Source of the DNA: an uncultured Bacilli bacterium
Lineage (GTDB): Bacteria > Bacillota_I > Bacilli_A > RF39 > UBA660
Reading direction: 5' to 3'
Assembly (NCBI GenBank): GCA_934090775.1
Contig: CAKOKF010000008.1
Location: 1 to 22,346 of the forward strand
DNA length: 22,346 bases
The translations under genes were made by a program, and so were the position numbers. Each line of letters begins with the position of its first letter. The stretch's first letter is position 1. The notes beneath the pieces were generated by a model. The model searched no databases and was not told the origin of the DNA. It saw nothing but the letters and a program-made list of their open reading frames with translations. This document shows, piece after piece, positions 6,496 to 13,543 of this stretch.

Positions 6496-7122
6496 ATGCG
6501 TATTAGAAATATAAAAAATGCAAATGAAATAATAAAAGATAATAAATATATAATTGAGAAACCGGAAGGATATAAAGGACATTATAACGATGTTTTTGGT
6601 AATGACAAGGAAATTCATTTAGAAATTGGGATGGGTAAAGGCGACTTTATAATAAGTAAAGCCCGTAATAATCCTGATATCAATTTTATTGGCTTGGAAA
6701 AGTATACGTCAATTGTAGCTAGAGCGGTTAAAAAATTAGAACATGAAGATTTGCCTAATTTAAAAATCATAAATGGCGATGCTTTAAATTTAAATAATAT
6801 TTTTTCTAAAGAAATCAGTACTATTTATTTAAATTTTTCGGATCCATGGCCAAAGGCTCGTCATAGTAAAAGACGTTTGACGAGTGATATTTTCTTGAAG
6901 ATATATGATGATATTTTTAAAGATAAATGTGTGATATTTCAAAAAACGGATAATACAGGTCTTTTTGAAAGTAGTATCGTATCTTTAACTAGTTATAGTT
7001 ATAAAATAGAGGATATCTCCTTAGACTTATGGAGTACGGACAAATTTTATGAAGAAACTGAGTATGAAAGAAAGTTTAAAAATAATGGGGTAAAGATTAA
7101 TTACTTAAAAGCAACGAAGTAA
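6496..7122 (+). CDS. trmB: tRNA (guanine-N7-)-methyltransferase TrmB
   Basis: A 208-residue class I SAM-dependent methyltransferase. The SAM-binding motif I is HLEIGMGKGDF (41-51), followed by NFIGLEKYTS, then NGDA, and the family-specific FSDPWPKARHSKRRL (114-128) that contacts tRNA and carries the catalytic Asp. The C-terminus has the conserved TEYERKFKNNGVKI block. It makes m7G46 in the variable loop of tRNAs. Length and motifs are complete. The ATG is preceded by AAGGTG at 6473-6478, rather far upstream, and by GTAGTG closer. It is separated from the flippase by an opposing gene and from the downstream lipoprotein operon by a promoter. Confidence 0.97.
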   Translation: MRIRNIKNANEIIKDNKYIIEKPEGYKGHYNDVFGNDKEIHLEIGMGKGDFIISKARNNPDINFIGLEKYTSIVARAVKKLEHEDLPNLKIINGDALNLNNIFSKEISTIYLNFSDPWPKARHSKRRLTSDIFLKIYDDIFKDKCVIFQKTDNTGLFESSIVSLTSYSYKIEDISLDLWSTDKFYEETEYERKFKNNGVKINYLKATK

Positions 7123-7144
7123 ACTTTTAAAATTAAATATTATT

Positions 7145-7153
7145 TGATATAAT
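7145..7153 (+). promoter_or_regulatory. Extended -10 promoter of the envelope operon
   Basis: TGATATAAT is a perfect extended -10 (TG-n-TATAAT), 17 nt before the lipoprotein ATG. The leader would be about 10 nt long, with GGAG in it as ribosome site. Confidence 0.75.
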
Positions 7154-7170
7154 GGGACTATGGAGACGTT

Positions 7171-7812
7171 ATGAAAAAGATTTTATGTTTATTTGCTGCA
7201 ATTCTTCTTTTATGTGGGTGTAGTAAAATTAATGATAAAAATTATGATGAGTTAATAAATAGTGTAGTTGCTAGTAATTATAAAATGGAAAATACTTATC
7301 GAACTGGTTATAAGTATTATACTCCAACTAATATGGATATTTTAAGTACTCTTGATTATAATGAAACGTTGGCTGATGATAATTATAAATATTATTTTTA
7401 TGTTGATGTTGTTAGTTATTATAATCGGGTTATTGAAACTTATAATGAAGATAGTAAAGCAGTTTATTCAAAAAGTATAAATTATGAAGATAAGTATGGT
7501 TATATTGAAATAAATAAGTGGAAGAATGGTAAGTATTTACTTGAAATTATGTATAATTATGCTAAAATAGAAGTGATAGTAGATGAAGAAAATATTAAGA
7601 ATGCGATTACCAATGCTATGGTTGTTTTAAGTAGTGTAAAATATAACAATAATATTTTAGAAAGTATTGTTGGTGAAAATGTGTTGGCAACAAAAGAAAT
7701 TGAATTTAATATTTTTGAAACTAAGAAAAATGAGTCAAACTTCTTAAAAGTTTCGGAGGAAGACGTTTACGAAGATAAAGATGTACCAAATGACCCAGAC
7801 TTAGTAAATTAG
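7171..7812 (+). CDS. Secreted lipoprotein of unknown function
   Basis: A 213-residue predicted lipoprotein. The start MKKILCLFAAILLLCGC is a signal peptide ending in a lipobox (LCGC), so Cys17 should be lipidated and the mature protein held on the outer face of the membrane. The rest is hydrophilic and rich in Tyr, Asn, Lys and acidic residues, with no enzyme motif I recognise, and an acidic tail (EEDVYEDKDVPNDPD). It is the first gene of a four-gene operon: 16 nt separate it from a cytosolic acidic protein, followed without gaps by YtxG-like and YtxH-like membrane proteins. The context points to the cell envelope; the specific role is unknown. Confidence 0.85.
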   Translation: MKKILCLFAAILLLCGCSKINDKNYDELINSVVASNYKMENTYRTGYKYYTPTNMDILSTLDYNETLADDNYKYYFYVDVVSYYNRVIETYNEDSKAVYSKSINYEDKYGYIEINKWKNGKYLLEIMYNYAKIEVIVDEENIKNAITNAMVVLSSVKYNNNILESIVGENVLATKEIEFNIFETKKNESNFLKVSEEDVYEDKDVPNDPDLVN

Positions 7813-7828
7813 AAGGAGTGCAACATTT

Positions 7829-8761
7829 ATGAGTTTTTTTGATAAGTTAAAAAATGTTTTGTTTGAAGATGATGAAGAAACGGTGGTTGAAGAAGAGAAA
7901 AAAGAAAAAGTAGATCCTAAGAAAGAAGAAGTAAGATTTAGTTCACAAAGTAGTACTCCAACTAAAGAAGAAATAGAGCCCAAAAAAGAGCCTAGTGTTT
8001 TTCAAAGTTTTGATGAAGAAGAGTTTGATAGAATAGCAGCTATTAATAAAAATCGCTTGTTGGAACGTGATCGTAAAGCTCGTGAAGAAAAAGAAGAAGA
8101 GAAAAGAAGATTAGAAGCTAAGAAAGAACGCGAAAAAATAGATGCCGGATATCGTAGATATGAAGAATTAAGATATGGAATGAGTACTACTTCAAATAAT
8201 AAGGAAATTAAAGAAGAAGTAAAAACAAGAGATTCAAGAGTTAATGATACTGGAAATCAAACTGGTGACTATCGTCAAAATATTTATAATAAACCGTTGG
8301 CTAGTAAAGAACCTGTTAAAAAATTTACACCATCGCCAGTTATTTCACCAGTTTATGGGGTGTTAGATAAAAATTATCGTAAAGAAGATATTTTACCTCG
8401 AGCATCTAGTGAAGGAACTTTACCTAAGATAATGGATGTCGATAATGTGCGTAAAAAAGCATTTGGCATTTTAGAAAAAAATATTGATAGTGAAGATAAT
8501 GCACAATTAGATAATTTTGCCGGTGAAAATGAAATGCAAATGATGGATATATCAAAAGAGTTAGATGCTGATGAAGAAATTGGAAAAACTACTAGAATCG
8601 ACATAAGTGATGTAAGAGAAATAGAAGATGATATTAAAAATAAAAAGGAAGAAACAGTAGAGTTAACTAATAAGTCCAATAAGAATGACGAAGAGGATTC
8701 CTTGGAAAAAGATTTATTTAATTTAATAGATTCAATGTATGAGAGTAGAGAGGATAAGTAA
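7829..8761 (+). CDS. Acidic, largely disordered protein with N-terminal amphipathic helix and a conserved-looking PVISPVYGVLD motif
   Basis: A 310-residue protein with no family I can name. Residues 1-12 (MSFFDKLKNVLF) form an amphipathic segment like the membrane-binding tips of SepF and FtsA. An acidic Glu/Lys-rich region with a coiled coil follows (about 65-115, ERDRKAREEKEEEKRR). Residues about 165-190 hold a proline motif, FTPSPVISPVYGVLDKNYRKEDI, which looks like a short conserved docking segment in an otherwise low-complexity chain, and the C-terminus is again acidic. There is no signal peptide. AAGGAGTG stands before its ATG and only 2 nt separate it from the YtxG-like gene. A peripheral membrane scaffold or division-associated factor is an inference from these features and from the operon. 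Confidence 0.75.
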   Translation: MSFFDKLKNVLFEDDEETVVEEEKKEKVDPKKEEVRFSSQSSTPTKEEIEPKKEPSVFQSFDEEEFDRIAAINKNRLLERDRKAREEKEEEKRRLEAKKEREKIDAGYRRYEELRYGMSTTSNNKEIKEEVKTRDSRVNDTGNQTGDYRQNIYNKPLASKEPVKKFTPSPVISPVYGVLDKNYRKEDILPRASSEGTLPKIMDVDNVRKKAFGILEKNIDSEDNAQLDNFAGENEMQMMDISKELDADEEIGKTTRIDISDVREIEDDIKNKKEETVELTNKSNKNDEEDSLEKDLFNLIDSMYESREDK

Positions 8762-8763
8762 TT

Positions 8764-9063
8764 ATGTTTTTAGAGTTTTTACAAGTATTTTTACCACTTG
8801 TAGTGTATGTATTGTTAATAGTAATTTTAATAATAGGAATTATTATTGGGGTTAAAGCAATTAAGACTTTAGATAAAGTTGATAGAGTTGTCGAAGATGT
8901 ATCAAAGAAGGTTAGTAGCTTAAATAGTATATTTTCGATAATTGATATTACCACTGATAAGATTGTTTCAATTACTGATAGAGTAGTAGAAACTGCTAGT
9001 GGTATTATTGGTAAAATTTTTAAGAAAAAAGATAAAAAGAGAATAGAAGAAAAGGAAGTATAA
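8764..9063 (+). CDS. YtxG-like (DUF948-type) membrane protein
   Basis: A 99-residue protein with one strong N-terminal transmembrane helix (residues about 8-30, rich in Val, Leu and Ile), then an amphipathic helical region with repeated VDRVVEDV, SIIDITTDKIVS and RVVETASGIIG segments, and a Lys-rich C-terminus. This is the layout of DUF948/YtxG proteins, which are anchored in the membrane with a long helix outside or along it. The gene is followed directly by a YtxH-like gene (TAA then ATG with no gap), the same order as ytxG-ytxH in Bacillus subtilis, a general-stress operon there. Function in the family is poorly known. Confidence 0.75.
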   Translation: MFLEFLQVFLPLVVYVLLIVILIIGIIIGVKAIKTLDKVDRVVEDVSKKVSSLNSIFSIIDITTDKIVSITDRVVETASGIIGKIFKKKDKKRIEEKEV

Positions 9064-9456
9064 ATGAAAAAGCAAACAAAGGGTTTTATTTTGGGAGCTG
9101 CTATAGGGATTGGTGCCGGAATGCTTTTAGCTCCTTATCGTGGTGTTACGATGCGTAAAAAGGTTTCAGCTAAAATTAATGAACTTTCTAATTATATTAA
9201 GAATTTGGATAGTGATACTTTAAGAAGTGATTGTCTTGGTATTTTAAAAAATATAAATAGCTATTTAGAAGAATTAGATAGGGCTAAATTGAAAAGCGAT
9301 TGTATGATTCTTGGTAATAAAATAAAAAAAGAAGTTAATAAATTAGCTAATAAAGTTCAAGGTGTTGCTACTCCAGTTGTTAACAAAGCATTAGAAGATT
9401 TAAAAAATAATACTGTTGTTCTCTTAAAGAAAACCGTAGAAAGATTAGAAAATTAA
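9064..9456 (+). CDS. ytxH: YtxH-like protein
   Basis: A 130-residue protein. The N-terminus KGFILGAAIGIGAGMLLAPYRG is the YtxH signature: a short glycine-rich membrane segment ending in LLAP followed by a basic segment. The rest is helical, with two similar stretches, SDTLRSDCLGILKNINSYLEE and DRAKLKSDCMILGNKIKKE, each carrying an SDC motif, so a small internal duplication is likely. YtxH-family proteins are stress-associated membrane proteins of unknown mechanism. It is the last gene of the operon, and a terminator overlaps its stop codon. AAGGAAG at the end of the preceding gene serves as its ribosome site. Confidence 0.82.
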   Translation: MKKQTKGFILGAAIGIGAGMLLAPYRGVTMRKKVSAKINELSNYIKNLDSDTLRSDCLGILKNINSYLEELDRAKLKSDCMILGNKIKKEVNKLANKVQGVATPVVNKALEDLKNNTVVLLKKTVERLEN

Positions 9457-9479
9457 GATGTCAAAAGATGTCTTTTTTT
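9455..9479 (+). terminator. Intrinsic terminator of the envelope operon
   Basis: AAGATGTC (9455-9462) pairs with GATGTCTT (9467-9474), including two G-T wobbles, around AAAA, and runs into seven T. The same sequence looks like a direct repeat of GATGTC, but hairpin plus T tract directly after ytxH argues for a terminator. Confidence 0.75.
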
Positions 9480-9480
9480 C

Positions 9481-9509
9481 TTGAATAGATATAGAGAAAA
9501 TGGTATCAT
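9481..9509 (+). promoter_or_regulatory. Promoter of the beta-sandwich surface protein
   Basis: TTGAAT (9481-9486) and TATCAT (9504-9509) are 17 nt apart, and TG precedes the -10 by one base, giving a complete extended promoter 29 nt before the ATG. Confidence 0.7.
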
Positions 9510-9538
9510 TAAATTATGAACAAGGGAGTAATTGTAAA

Positions 9539-11464
9539 ATGAAAAAAACGTTAAAAATGTTGTGGGGTTTGGTATTACTTTTTACTTGTATTCAGGTACA
9601 AGCTGCTAAAGGACCAACTATTAATTCAATTGAAAATCGTGATGATGATCTTATTTATGTTCAAACAACAAAAGGGGATTTTGATATTTCTTACTATTTG
9701 ATGGGGACTTCTATAAGTAATGCAATTAAATATGTTTCTAGTAATACTAATGCTTATTTAAGTATGCCAAATGGTACTTATACAGTTTGGGCAGTTGATA
9801 CAAATGGCAATACTTCTGCTGGATATTCTATTACTAAAGATGGTGGCAGTTGCAATATGGATGGTTTATCTAATGTAACGGATAGTGGTACTATTGATAT
9901 GTGTGGAATAATGTCTTCCAACGGTTTGTATAGTAATTTGACTGAAGGTAAAAATTTAATTACCTGTGCTGATGGTTATTATTTGCATACGATTCAAACT
10001 GAACCAATAACTACGACTTGTCGATTAAGTTCACTCGATTTTACTCCTTATGGTTTGCAAAAAAGATTATGTAAAAATACATATAATTATCGTTGTGTAA
10101 AAAATACTGGCGATACTGTTTTAAATGCTTCTAGTTTTTTAAGCAATTTGAGTTTATCAAGAGGTAGTATATCACCAGCATTTAGTCAAAATAATTTTTC
10201 TTATACAGCTACTGTGCCAAGTAGTACTTCCGTAATAACTATTTATGCCGCTTTGCTTGATAAGGATGCTTCATTTGTTGATGGTTATGAACCAAGAACT
10301 GTTAATCTTAATTATGGTGAAAATGAAATTCAAATAAAAGTTAAGGGTTTTGTGTTGAAGGAAGAAAAAATTTCTACATACACAGTAAAGATTACTCGAA
10401 ATAAACCATCTAGTACTGGTACTTCTTCCAATAAAAGTAATATTAATACTTTGAGTAATATTACATTATCAAGTGGTAGTTTATCACCAAAGTTTAATAG
10501 TAATACAAATATTTACAATGTTGAGGTTGCAAATGATGTTGATGTATTAACTATTGGGGCAACTTTAACTGATAGTAAAGCAAGTTTTGTAAGTGGTTAT
10601 GGTCCTAGAAATGTTCATTTAAACGAAGGAGAAAACGATGTATATCTTAAAGTAAAAAGTGAAATAGGTCAAGTTCGCGTTTATCGAATTATAGTTACTA
10701 GGAAAAAAGCCGATACTGTAGAACCGGAACCGACACCAACTCCGACACCAACTCCTACACCTGAACCAAATGATTCTAAGGCTTTGTTGGCATCTTTAAA
10801 ATTAAGTGAAGGTAAAATCGATTTTGAAAGTAAGGTGTTTGATTATAATGTAACAGTTGGCTATGATGTAACTAACGTTGTTGCTACAGTTGAGACTATG
10901 AACGAAAATGATAAGGTTCAAATTCAAGGTGGTGAGTCTTTAGAAGTTGGTCCTAATGAACTAACTGTAACGGTTACTAATAGTGATGGAAGCGTTAGTA
11001 ATGTTTATACGATATATATTATTAAAAAAGAAGCCGAAGCTGATGTTTCCTCAAATAGCTTGCTTAAATCATTGGCAATTAGCGATCATGCAATAAATTT
11101 TAATCCTAATGTTAACGAGTACAATATCACCATAAAGAAAAATGAAACTGATGTTAGCATTGAATGTGTTGCTCAAGATTCTAATTCAACTATTACTATA
11201 GAGGGAAATGCTAATTTGACGACTGGTAGTCAAATAAAAATAAGAGTTACAGCTGAAAATGGTAACTATACTGATTATTTAATAAATGTTACTGGTTATC
11301 AAAAAAAAGGTAATGTATTTGGTACTATTTTAATAGTTTTAATAGTAATTTTAGCAATTGGTTATGCTGTTTTAAGAGCATTAGGTTATAAGATTTACTT
11401 CAACTTACAAGGTATTAAAAATTTCTTTAGCAACTTGTTTAATAGTATATTTACAAGAAAATAA
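9539..11464 (+). CDS. Secreted, membrane-anchored protein with four cadherin-like beta-sandwich repeats
   Basis: A 641-residue surface protein. The N-terminus has a signal peptide (KMLWGLVLLFTCIQVQA then AKG). Residues about 25-190 form a region with eight Cys. Four repeats of 80-90 residues then follow at about 200-288, 301-391, 416-499 and 508-588. Each opens with a pattern like LSNLSLSRGSISPAF, continues with YTATV or YNVEV, and ends in a YTVKITR-like strand, which fits the cadherin-like beta-sandwich family. A Pro-Thr linker (about 396-411) separates repeats two and three. A transmembrane helix (about 595-615) and a basic amphipathic tail end the protein. ATG 9539 is chosen (AAGGGAG 10 nt upstream); an ATG at 9500 lies inside the promoter. 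Adhesion or wall-spanning function is inferred. Confidence 0.85.
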   Translation: MKKTLKMLWGLVLLFTCIQVQAAKGPTINSIENRDDDLIYVQTTKGDFDISYYLMGTSISNAIKYVSSNTNAYLSMPNGTYTVWAVDTNGNTSAGYSITKDGGSCNMDGLSNVTDSGTIDMCGIMSSNGLYSNLTEGKNLITCADGYYLHTIQTEPITTTCRLSSLDFTPYGLQKRLCKNTYNYRCVKNTGDTVLNASSFLSNLSLSRGSISPAFSQNNFSYTATVPSSTSVITIYAALLDKDASFVDGYEPRTVNLNYGENEIQIKVKGFVLKEEKISTYTVKITRNKPSSTGTSSNKSNINTLSNITLSSGSLSPKFNSNTNIYNVEVANDVDVLTIGATLTDSKASFVSGYGPRNVHLNEGENDVYLKVKSEIGQVRVYRIIVTRKKADTVEPEPTPTPTPTPTPEPNDSKALLASLKLSEGKIDFESKVFDYNVTVGYDVTNVVATVETMNENDKVQIQGGESLEVGPNELTVTVTNSDGSVSNVYTIYIIKKEAEADVSSNSLLKSLAISDHAINFNPNVNEYNITIKKNETDVSIECVAQDSNSTITIEGNANLTTGSQIKIRVTAENGNYTDYLINVTGYQKKGNVFGTILIVLIVILAIGYAVLRALGYKIYFNLQGIKNFFSNLFNSIFTRK

Positions 11465-11478
11465 AATTATGATAGAAT
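11450..11478 (+). promoter_or_regulatory. Promoter of the tyrosine T-box operon
   Basis: TTTACA (11450-11455), a 17-nt spacer, and TAGAAT (11473-11478) preceded by TG-n (extended -10). It overlaps the end of the preceding gene. The predicted transcript starts near 11485. Confidence 0.65.
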
Positions 11479-11484
11479 TTATTT

Positions 11485-11613
11485 GTTAACGAAGAAGGGC
11501 CTTACAAACCTGGAGTTAAATCGGTTAAAACCGTTATCATTATAGAGTGTATGCATAGTCATAAAATAAGGTGGTACCGCGAAATTTCGTCCTTATGTTA
11601 TGACTATTTTTTT
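11485..11613 (+). promoter_or_regulatory. T-box riboswitch (probably tRNA-Tyr)
   Basis: The T-box core AAGGTGGTACCGCG (11568-11581) is diagnostic; its TGGT bulge pairs with the ACCA end of an uncharged tRNA whose discriminator base is A, as in tRNA-Tyr. CGTCCTT (11588-11594) closes the antiterminator. Upstream, GTTAACGAAGAAG and CCGTTATC (11531-11538) match the two sides of the Stem I base. The leader is compact: only about 50 nt lie between these sides, so the distal part of Stem I is reduced or absent. A TAC followed by A at 11503-11505 is a possible Tyr specifier. The operon contains tyrS, which fixes the amino acid by context. Starved cells should read through into the HD gene and tyrS. 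Confidence 0.9.
11557..11613 (+). terminator. T-box terminator hairpin
   Basis: AGTCATAA-A-ATAAGG (11557-11571) pairs with CCTTAT-G-TTATGACT (11591-11605), 14 pairs with one A-G mismatch, followed by ATTTTTTT (11606-11613). The T-box bulge lies in its loop, so the terminator stem encloses the antiterminator sequence and is not placed downstream of it. Confidence 0.8.
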
Positions 11614-11635
11614 GTACAATTAAGGAAGGCATAAA

Positions 11636-12199
11636 ATGTTTATAGAAGAATTAAATTATATTAGTGATAGTAGAATTAGAGAAAGTGCTAAAATATTATT
11701 AGAAGGGTTGCCAGATTATTTTTATACAATACCGGCTTCTTCAACTGGCAAATATCATCCGGATTTTGCTAGCGGTGAAGGTGGACTAGTTAGGCACACA
11801 AAAGTAGCTGTTCGGATGGCTTATGAATTATATCAAATAACTCCTTACGATAAACTATTTACTCAACATGAAAAAGATATAATGATTGTTGCTTTACTTA
11901 TTCATGATGGATTAAAAAAAGGTAACCCTGAGGAAAAATATACACGTTTTGACCATCCAATTTTGGCTGCTAAATATGCCGAAGAAATGCAAGACAAAAC
12001 ACAGTTAAATGATGTGGAAATAAAATTGATTAGTCATGTAGTTAAAACCCACATGGGAAAATGGAATACCGATTATAATGGCAATGAAGTATTAGAAGTA
12101 CCAAAAGATAGATATCAATATTTTGTTCATATGTGTGATTATTTAGCGAGTAGAAAAGTAATAAATGTTAAATTTGATGATAAAGGAGAAATAATATAA
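11636..12199 (+). CDS. HD-domain metal-dependent hydrolase
   Basis: A 187-residue cytoplasmic protein that is essentially one HD domain. The metal-binding set is present: His54 (GGLVRHTK), His90-Asp91 (LLIHDGLKKG), His107 (FDHPIL), His134 and His139 (SHVVKTHMGKW) and Asp168 (VHMCDYLASRK). The pattern is closest to the HD half of YhaM-type 3'-5' exonucleases, but the OB-fold nucleic-acid domain is missing, and similar stand-alone HD proteins occur in phages and Bacillota. The substrate is therefore open: nucleotide, RNA end or second messenger. It is the first gene after the tyrosine T-box, with AAGGAAGG before its ATG, and its TAA overlaps the ATG of tyrS by one base, so both respond to uncharged tRNA-Tyr. 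Confidence 0.88.
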   Translation: MFIEELNYISDSRIRESAKILLEGLPDYFYTIPASSTGKYHPDFASGEGGLVRHTKVAVRMAYELYQITPYDKLFTQHEKDIMIVALLIHDGLKKGNPEEKYTRFDHPILAAKYAEEMQDKTQLNDVEIKLISHVVKTHMGKWNTDYNGNEVLEVPKDRYQYFVHMCDYLASRKVINVKFDDKGEII

Positions 12200-13437
12200 T
12201 GAAAAAGATGACAAATTGGGAAGAATTAGAATGGCGTGGCTTAGTTAAAGATGTAGCGGGCGCTAATATTAAAGATAAAATAAATAATGAAAGTGTAACT
12301 TTTTATTGGGGAACAGATCCAACGGCTGATTCTCTTCATTTAGGCCATTATTCGTCCTTAGTAACGGCTAAAAGATTAATGAAAATGGGACATAAACCAA
12401 TTTTATTATGTGGCGGTGCCACGGGACGTATTGGGGACCCAAGACCAACAAGTGAACGAGAAATTATAAGTATTGAGACTTTAAATAATAATATTAAAGG
12501 CATTCAAAAACAAATCGATGAAATTTTTGATGGAAATGTTAAGTTAGTTAATAATTATGATTGGTTTAAAGGCTATGAATTTTTAGATTTCTTAAGAGAT
12601 ATTGGTAAATATGTAAATGTTAATTATATGTTAAATAAAGATATAATTAATCGTCGTTTGGAAACGGGTATAACTTATGCTGAGTTTAGTTATATGTTAA
12701 TTCAAGGTTATGACTTTTTAAACATGTATGAAAAAATGGGATGCATTATGCAAGTTGCTGGTTCTGATCAATGGGGCAATATTACTACTGGTATTGATTT
12801 AATTAGAAAAATATTAGGAAAAGAAGCTTATGGTTTTACTATGCCTCTAATTTTAGATGCTAATGGTAAAAAATTTGGTAAGAGTGAAGGCAATGCTTTA
12901 TGGTTAGATAAAAGTAAAACGAGTAGTTATGCTTTATATCAATATTTAATTAATACCGATGATTCGAAAGTTGAAGAATATTTAAAAGTGTTTACTTTCT
13001 TAACAAGAGAAGAAATTGAAGATGTGATGGCTAAGCATAATGAAAAGAAAGAATTAAGAATTGCCCAAAAGACTTTAGCTAAATGTATTATTACTGATTT
13101 GCGTGGAGTAGAAGAATACGAAAAAGCCTTAAAAATTAGTGAAGCTTTATTTACTGATAAAATAAATACCTTAACTAAAGAAGATATTATTAATAATTTA
13201 AATACAGTTCCACAAGTAGAGCTTAATGAAGGAAATATCGTTGATGTTTTAGTAGAGGCTAAAGTATTTAATAGTAAAAGAGAAGCTAGAGAATTAATAA
13301 GTGGCAATGCCTTATCTTTAAATAATAAAAAAATAACTGATTTAGAATATGTAATCAATAAAAAAGATGCTATCGATAATGAAATATTTTTAATCCGTAA
13401 AGGTAAAAAGAATTATTATATTGGCAATATAAAGTAA
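12199..13437 (+). CDS. tyrS: Tyrosine--tRNA ligase
   Basis: A 412-residue class I aminoacyl-tRNA synthetase of the bacterial TyrRS type. The HIGH signature is HLGH (47-50), followed by GGATGRIGDPR. The tyrosine pocket is in YAEFSYMLIQGYDFLNMY and the AGSDQWGNITTG block. The KMSKS loop is KFGKS (about 225-229), as is common in TyrRS. The C-terminal S4 RNA-binding domain (about 345-405) contains the KREARELISGNALSLNNKK pattern. It charges tRNA-Tyr with tyrosine. The start overlaps the HD gene stop (TAATG), with AAAGGAG about 10 nt upstream. The T-box upstream should induce it during tyrosine limitation. A terminator follows. Confidence 0.98.
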   Translation: MKKMTNWEELEWRGLVKDVAGANIKDKINNESVTFYWGTDPTADSLHLGHYSSLVTAKRLMKMGHKPILLCGGATGRIGDPRPTSEREIISIETLNNNIKGIQKQIDEIFDGNVKLVNNYDWFKGYEFLDFLRDIGKYVNVNYMLNKDIINRRLETGITYAEFSYMLIQGYDFLNMYEKMGCIMQVAGSDQWGNITTGIDLIRKILGKEAYGFTMPLILDANGKKFGKSEGNALWLDKSKTSSYALYQYLINTDDSKVEEYLKVFTFLTREEIEDVMAKHNEKKELRIAQKTLAKCIITDLRGVEEYEKALKISEALFTDKINTLTKEDIINNLNTVPQVELNEGNIVDVLVEAKVFNSKREARELISGNALSLNNKKITDLEYVINKKDAIDNEIFLIRKGKKNYYIGNIK

Positions 13438-13471
13438 AAATTAAAATATTATATTTAAAATGAAAAAAGAT

Positions 13472-13505
13472 AAAAAACTTACTCAAGAATATGGTAAGTT
13501 TTTTT
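13472..13505 (+). terminator. Terminator after tyrS
   Basis: AAAAAACTTAC (13472-13482) pairs with GTAAGTTTTTT (13494-13504) over an 11-nt loop and ends in a T run. A-run and T-run on the two sides make it potentially bidirectional. Confidence 0.85.
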
Positions 13506-13511
13506 GAATTT

Positions 13512-13520
13512 TGATATTAT
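13512..13520 (+). promoter_or_regulatory. Extended -10 promoter of the P-type ATPase gene
   Basis: TGATATTAT, directly after the tyrS terminator and 23 nt before the ATG. No good -35 box is visible. Confidence 0.55.
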
Positions 13521-13543
13521 AAGATAGTAAAGAAGTGGTTTTA

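Noticed and set aside
9457..9472. Direct repeat GATGTC-aaaa-GATGTC as a possible regulatory or attachment repeat
   Set aside because: The same bases form a wobble-containing hairpin followed by seven T right after a stop codon, so a terminator explains them.
10723..10773. ACACCAACTCC-type short tandem repeat as a phase-variable tract
   Set aside because: The repeat is imperfect, uses mixed codons for Pro and Thr, and its unit is a multiple of three, so it would not cause on/off frameshifts.
12939..13358. 139-codon minus-strand ORF inside tyrS
   Set aside because: It lies entirely over the conserved C-terminal part of tyrS, has no ribosome site, and its Ser/Leu-rich content is what antisense of Lys/Glu-rich coding produces.
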